Assembly: GCA_025966255.1 (NCBI GenBank)
Contig: JAOPVG010000220.1
Coordinates: forward strand, 1 to 5,785
Direction of reading: 5' to 3'
Source: Jatrophihabitans sp.
GTDB taxonomy: Bacteria > Actinomycetota > Actinomycetes > Mycobacteriales > Jatrophihabitantaceae
DNA: 5,785 nucleotides
Part shown: in pieces, positions 5,015 to 5,785 of the stretch
Position numbering within the stretch: the first letter of the stretch is position 1
Layout of the letters: every line of letters starts with the position of its first letter
Notes under the pieces: generated by a model
The model's input: the letters and a program-made list of their open reading frames with translations, nothing else
Told to the model about the DNA's origin: nothing
The model's database searches: none
Translations under genes and position numbers: made by a program

Positions 5015-5785
5015 ATGAGCGATCGTGCCGTGGAATCGATCTTGCGGGACGACCCAGGACGGGCTCAGGTTTCGGACCTGTATGGCTTGTTCACCATCTC
5101 TGTGATGATGTTCGGTGCGCGTGACGGCGCAGCGATCATGCGCCTGTGCGCGTCGTCGATCCCGTCGTTGGGTTCGATGCGCGTCGAAGCTGCCTACCTC
5201 AACGACCGCGACGGAATCGTCGCGGTCGACGTCGGCCGGGAGGCTCCGGAGAGCCTCACCGATCTCATCGCCGACGCCGGCCGCAACTGCGGGCCCATCC
5301 ACCTCGACGAGTGGCCGTGGGGCTGCGCGCTCCCGCTCGTGAGCCTGTCCGGGTGCCGCGGATATCTCGCGGTCAGCGCACCGGCCGAGCCCGCGAGCTA
5401 CGAGAACTTCCTGCTCGACATCCTCACCCGGCAGACCGCAGCCGCGCTCGAGAACGCTGCTCTCTACCGCGACGTCGCGCAGTACGCGGCCAGCCTGCGG
5501 GCCATGAATGAGGAACGCGCCGCTGTCAACCGGCAGCTCCAGGCAACGGTCAGCGATCTACAGCGCCGGACTCGGGTGCGCGAAATGCTGACGGTGGCAT
5601 CGACTGCCCGGGACGTTCCGACGGCTTTGGCCGAGGGGCTGCGGGATCTCACCGGTCTGACCGCTGCGGTGGAAGACGCGTTCGGCAACGTCGAGCGATG
5701 GGCCGGGCACGATGGGCTGGACCGATACGAGCAAACGTCCGGTACGGCGCGGGACGACGTCGGCCGCGCGGCGCTGGCACGGGCT
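5015..5785 (+). CDS. GAF-domain sensor/regulator, probably PucR-like (N-terminal part)
   Basis: The frame is open from the ATG at 5015 to the right edge, giving 257 codons without a stop; the C-terminus is missing. Residues about 20-150 look like a GAF sensor domain (DLYGLFTISVMMFGARDGAA, MRVEAAYLND, ALPLVSLSGCRGYLAV) ending in the usual exit helix LLDILTRQTAAALENAALY. A coiled coil follows (about 150-190, ending DLQRRTRVREML), then a second module with LAEGLRDLTGLTAAVEDAFG (206-225). That segment is common in actinobacterial GAF/PucR-type proteins with a C-terminal helix-turn-helix, but the DNA-binding part is not visible; a SpoIIE-type phosphatase or histidine kinase output is not excluded. 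Four cysteines (45, 92, 104, 114) lie in the GAF domain. The Shine-Dalgarno is weak (GGGA, 5001-5004); the frame is closed by a TAA at 4949. Its divergence from the chaperone operon makes it a candidate regulator of it. Confidence 0.75.
   Translation, partial: MSDRAVESILRDDPGRAQVSDLYGLFTISVMMFGARDGAAIMRLCASSIPSLGSMRVEAAYLNDRDGIVAVDVGREAPESLTDLIADAGRNCGPIHLDEWPWGCALPLVSLSGCRGYLAVSAPAEPASYENFLLDILTRQTAAALENAALYRDVAQYAASLRAMNEERAAVNRQLQATVSDLQRRTRVREMLTVASTARDVPTALAEGLRDLTGLTAAVEDAFGNVERWAGHDGLDRYEQTSGTARDDVGRAALARA

Noticed and set aside
4805..5302. 165-codon minus-strand frame across the divergent intergenic region
   Set aside because: It is antisense to the start of the GAF regulator and covers the putative promoter region. 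It has no recognisable domain and no clear ribosome binding site.
1..5785. Mobile element, CRISPR array, tRNA or rRNA gene
   Set aside because: No transposase or integrase motif, terminal repeats, regularly spaced direct repeats or RNA-gene signatures were seen. The window is almost wholly filled by protein-coding genes.

Overview
The window is GC-rich, and its reading frames have strongly GC-biased third codon positions. Together with the protein types, this suggests an actinobacterium. A member of the Mycobacteriales (Mycobacterium, Rhodococcus, Gordonia or a relative) is plausible, partly because one intergenic site matches the SigF promoter consensus of mycobacteria. The genus assignment is inference.

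Almost everything from 4792 down to 1 lies on the minus strand and reads as one heat-shock/disaggregation operon. In transcription order it encodes a small heat-shock protein (Hsp20), a 61-residue protein of unknown function, the Hsp70 chaperone DnaK, its nucleotide exchange factor GrpE, a zinc-finger-less CbpA-type J-protein, a CbpM/MerR-like modulator, and the first 97 residues of the Hsp100 disaggregase ClpB (cut by the window edge). From dnaK onward the genes are separated by 6-10 nt or overlap by 4-10 nt, with a Shine-Dalgarno sequence before each start, so translational coupling is likely. The only internal gap large enough for a secondary promoter is the 64 nt before dnaK, which holds a partial match to the HAIR operator of HspR.

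Positions 4793-5014 are a 222-nt divergent intergenic region. On the plus strand it carries a close match to a SigF-type promoter, followed by a hairpin-forming inverted repeat at the expected transcription start. On the hsp20 side it has a cluster of short palindromes and a very strong ribosome binding site. From 5015 to the right edge runs the N-terminal 257 residues of a GAF-type sensor/regulator, probably of the PucR/CdaR-like helix-turn-helix class, on the plus strand.

Together the minus-strand genes supply an aggregate-holding sHsp, the DnaK-J-E folding engine, a putative J-protein regulator and the Hsp100 motor. The set looks like an accessory chaperone module rather than the housekeeping dnaK-grpE-dnaJ-hspR operon. 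Its J-protein lacks cysteines, its fourth gene is CbpM-like rather than HspR-like, and its DnaK carries a roughly 22-residue nucleotide-domain insert that canonical actinobacterial DnaK lacks. The components are known families. The combination, the DnaK type and the promoter architecture are what deserve a second look.
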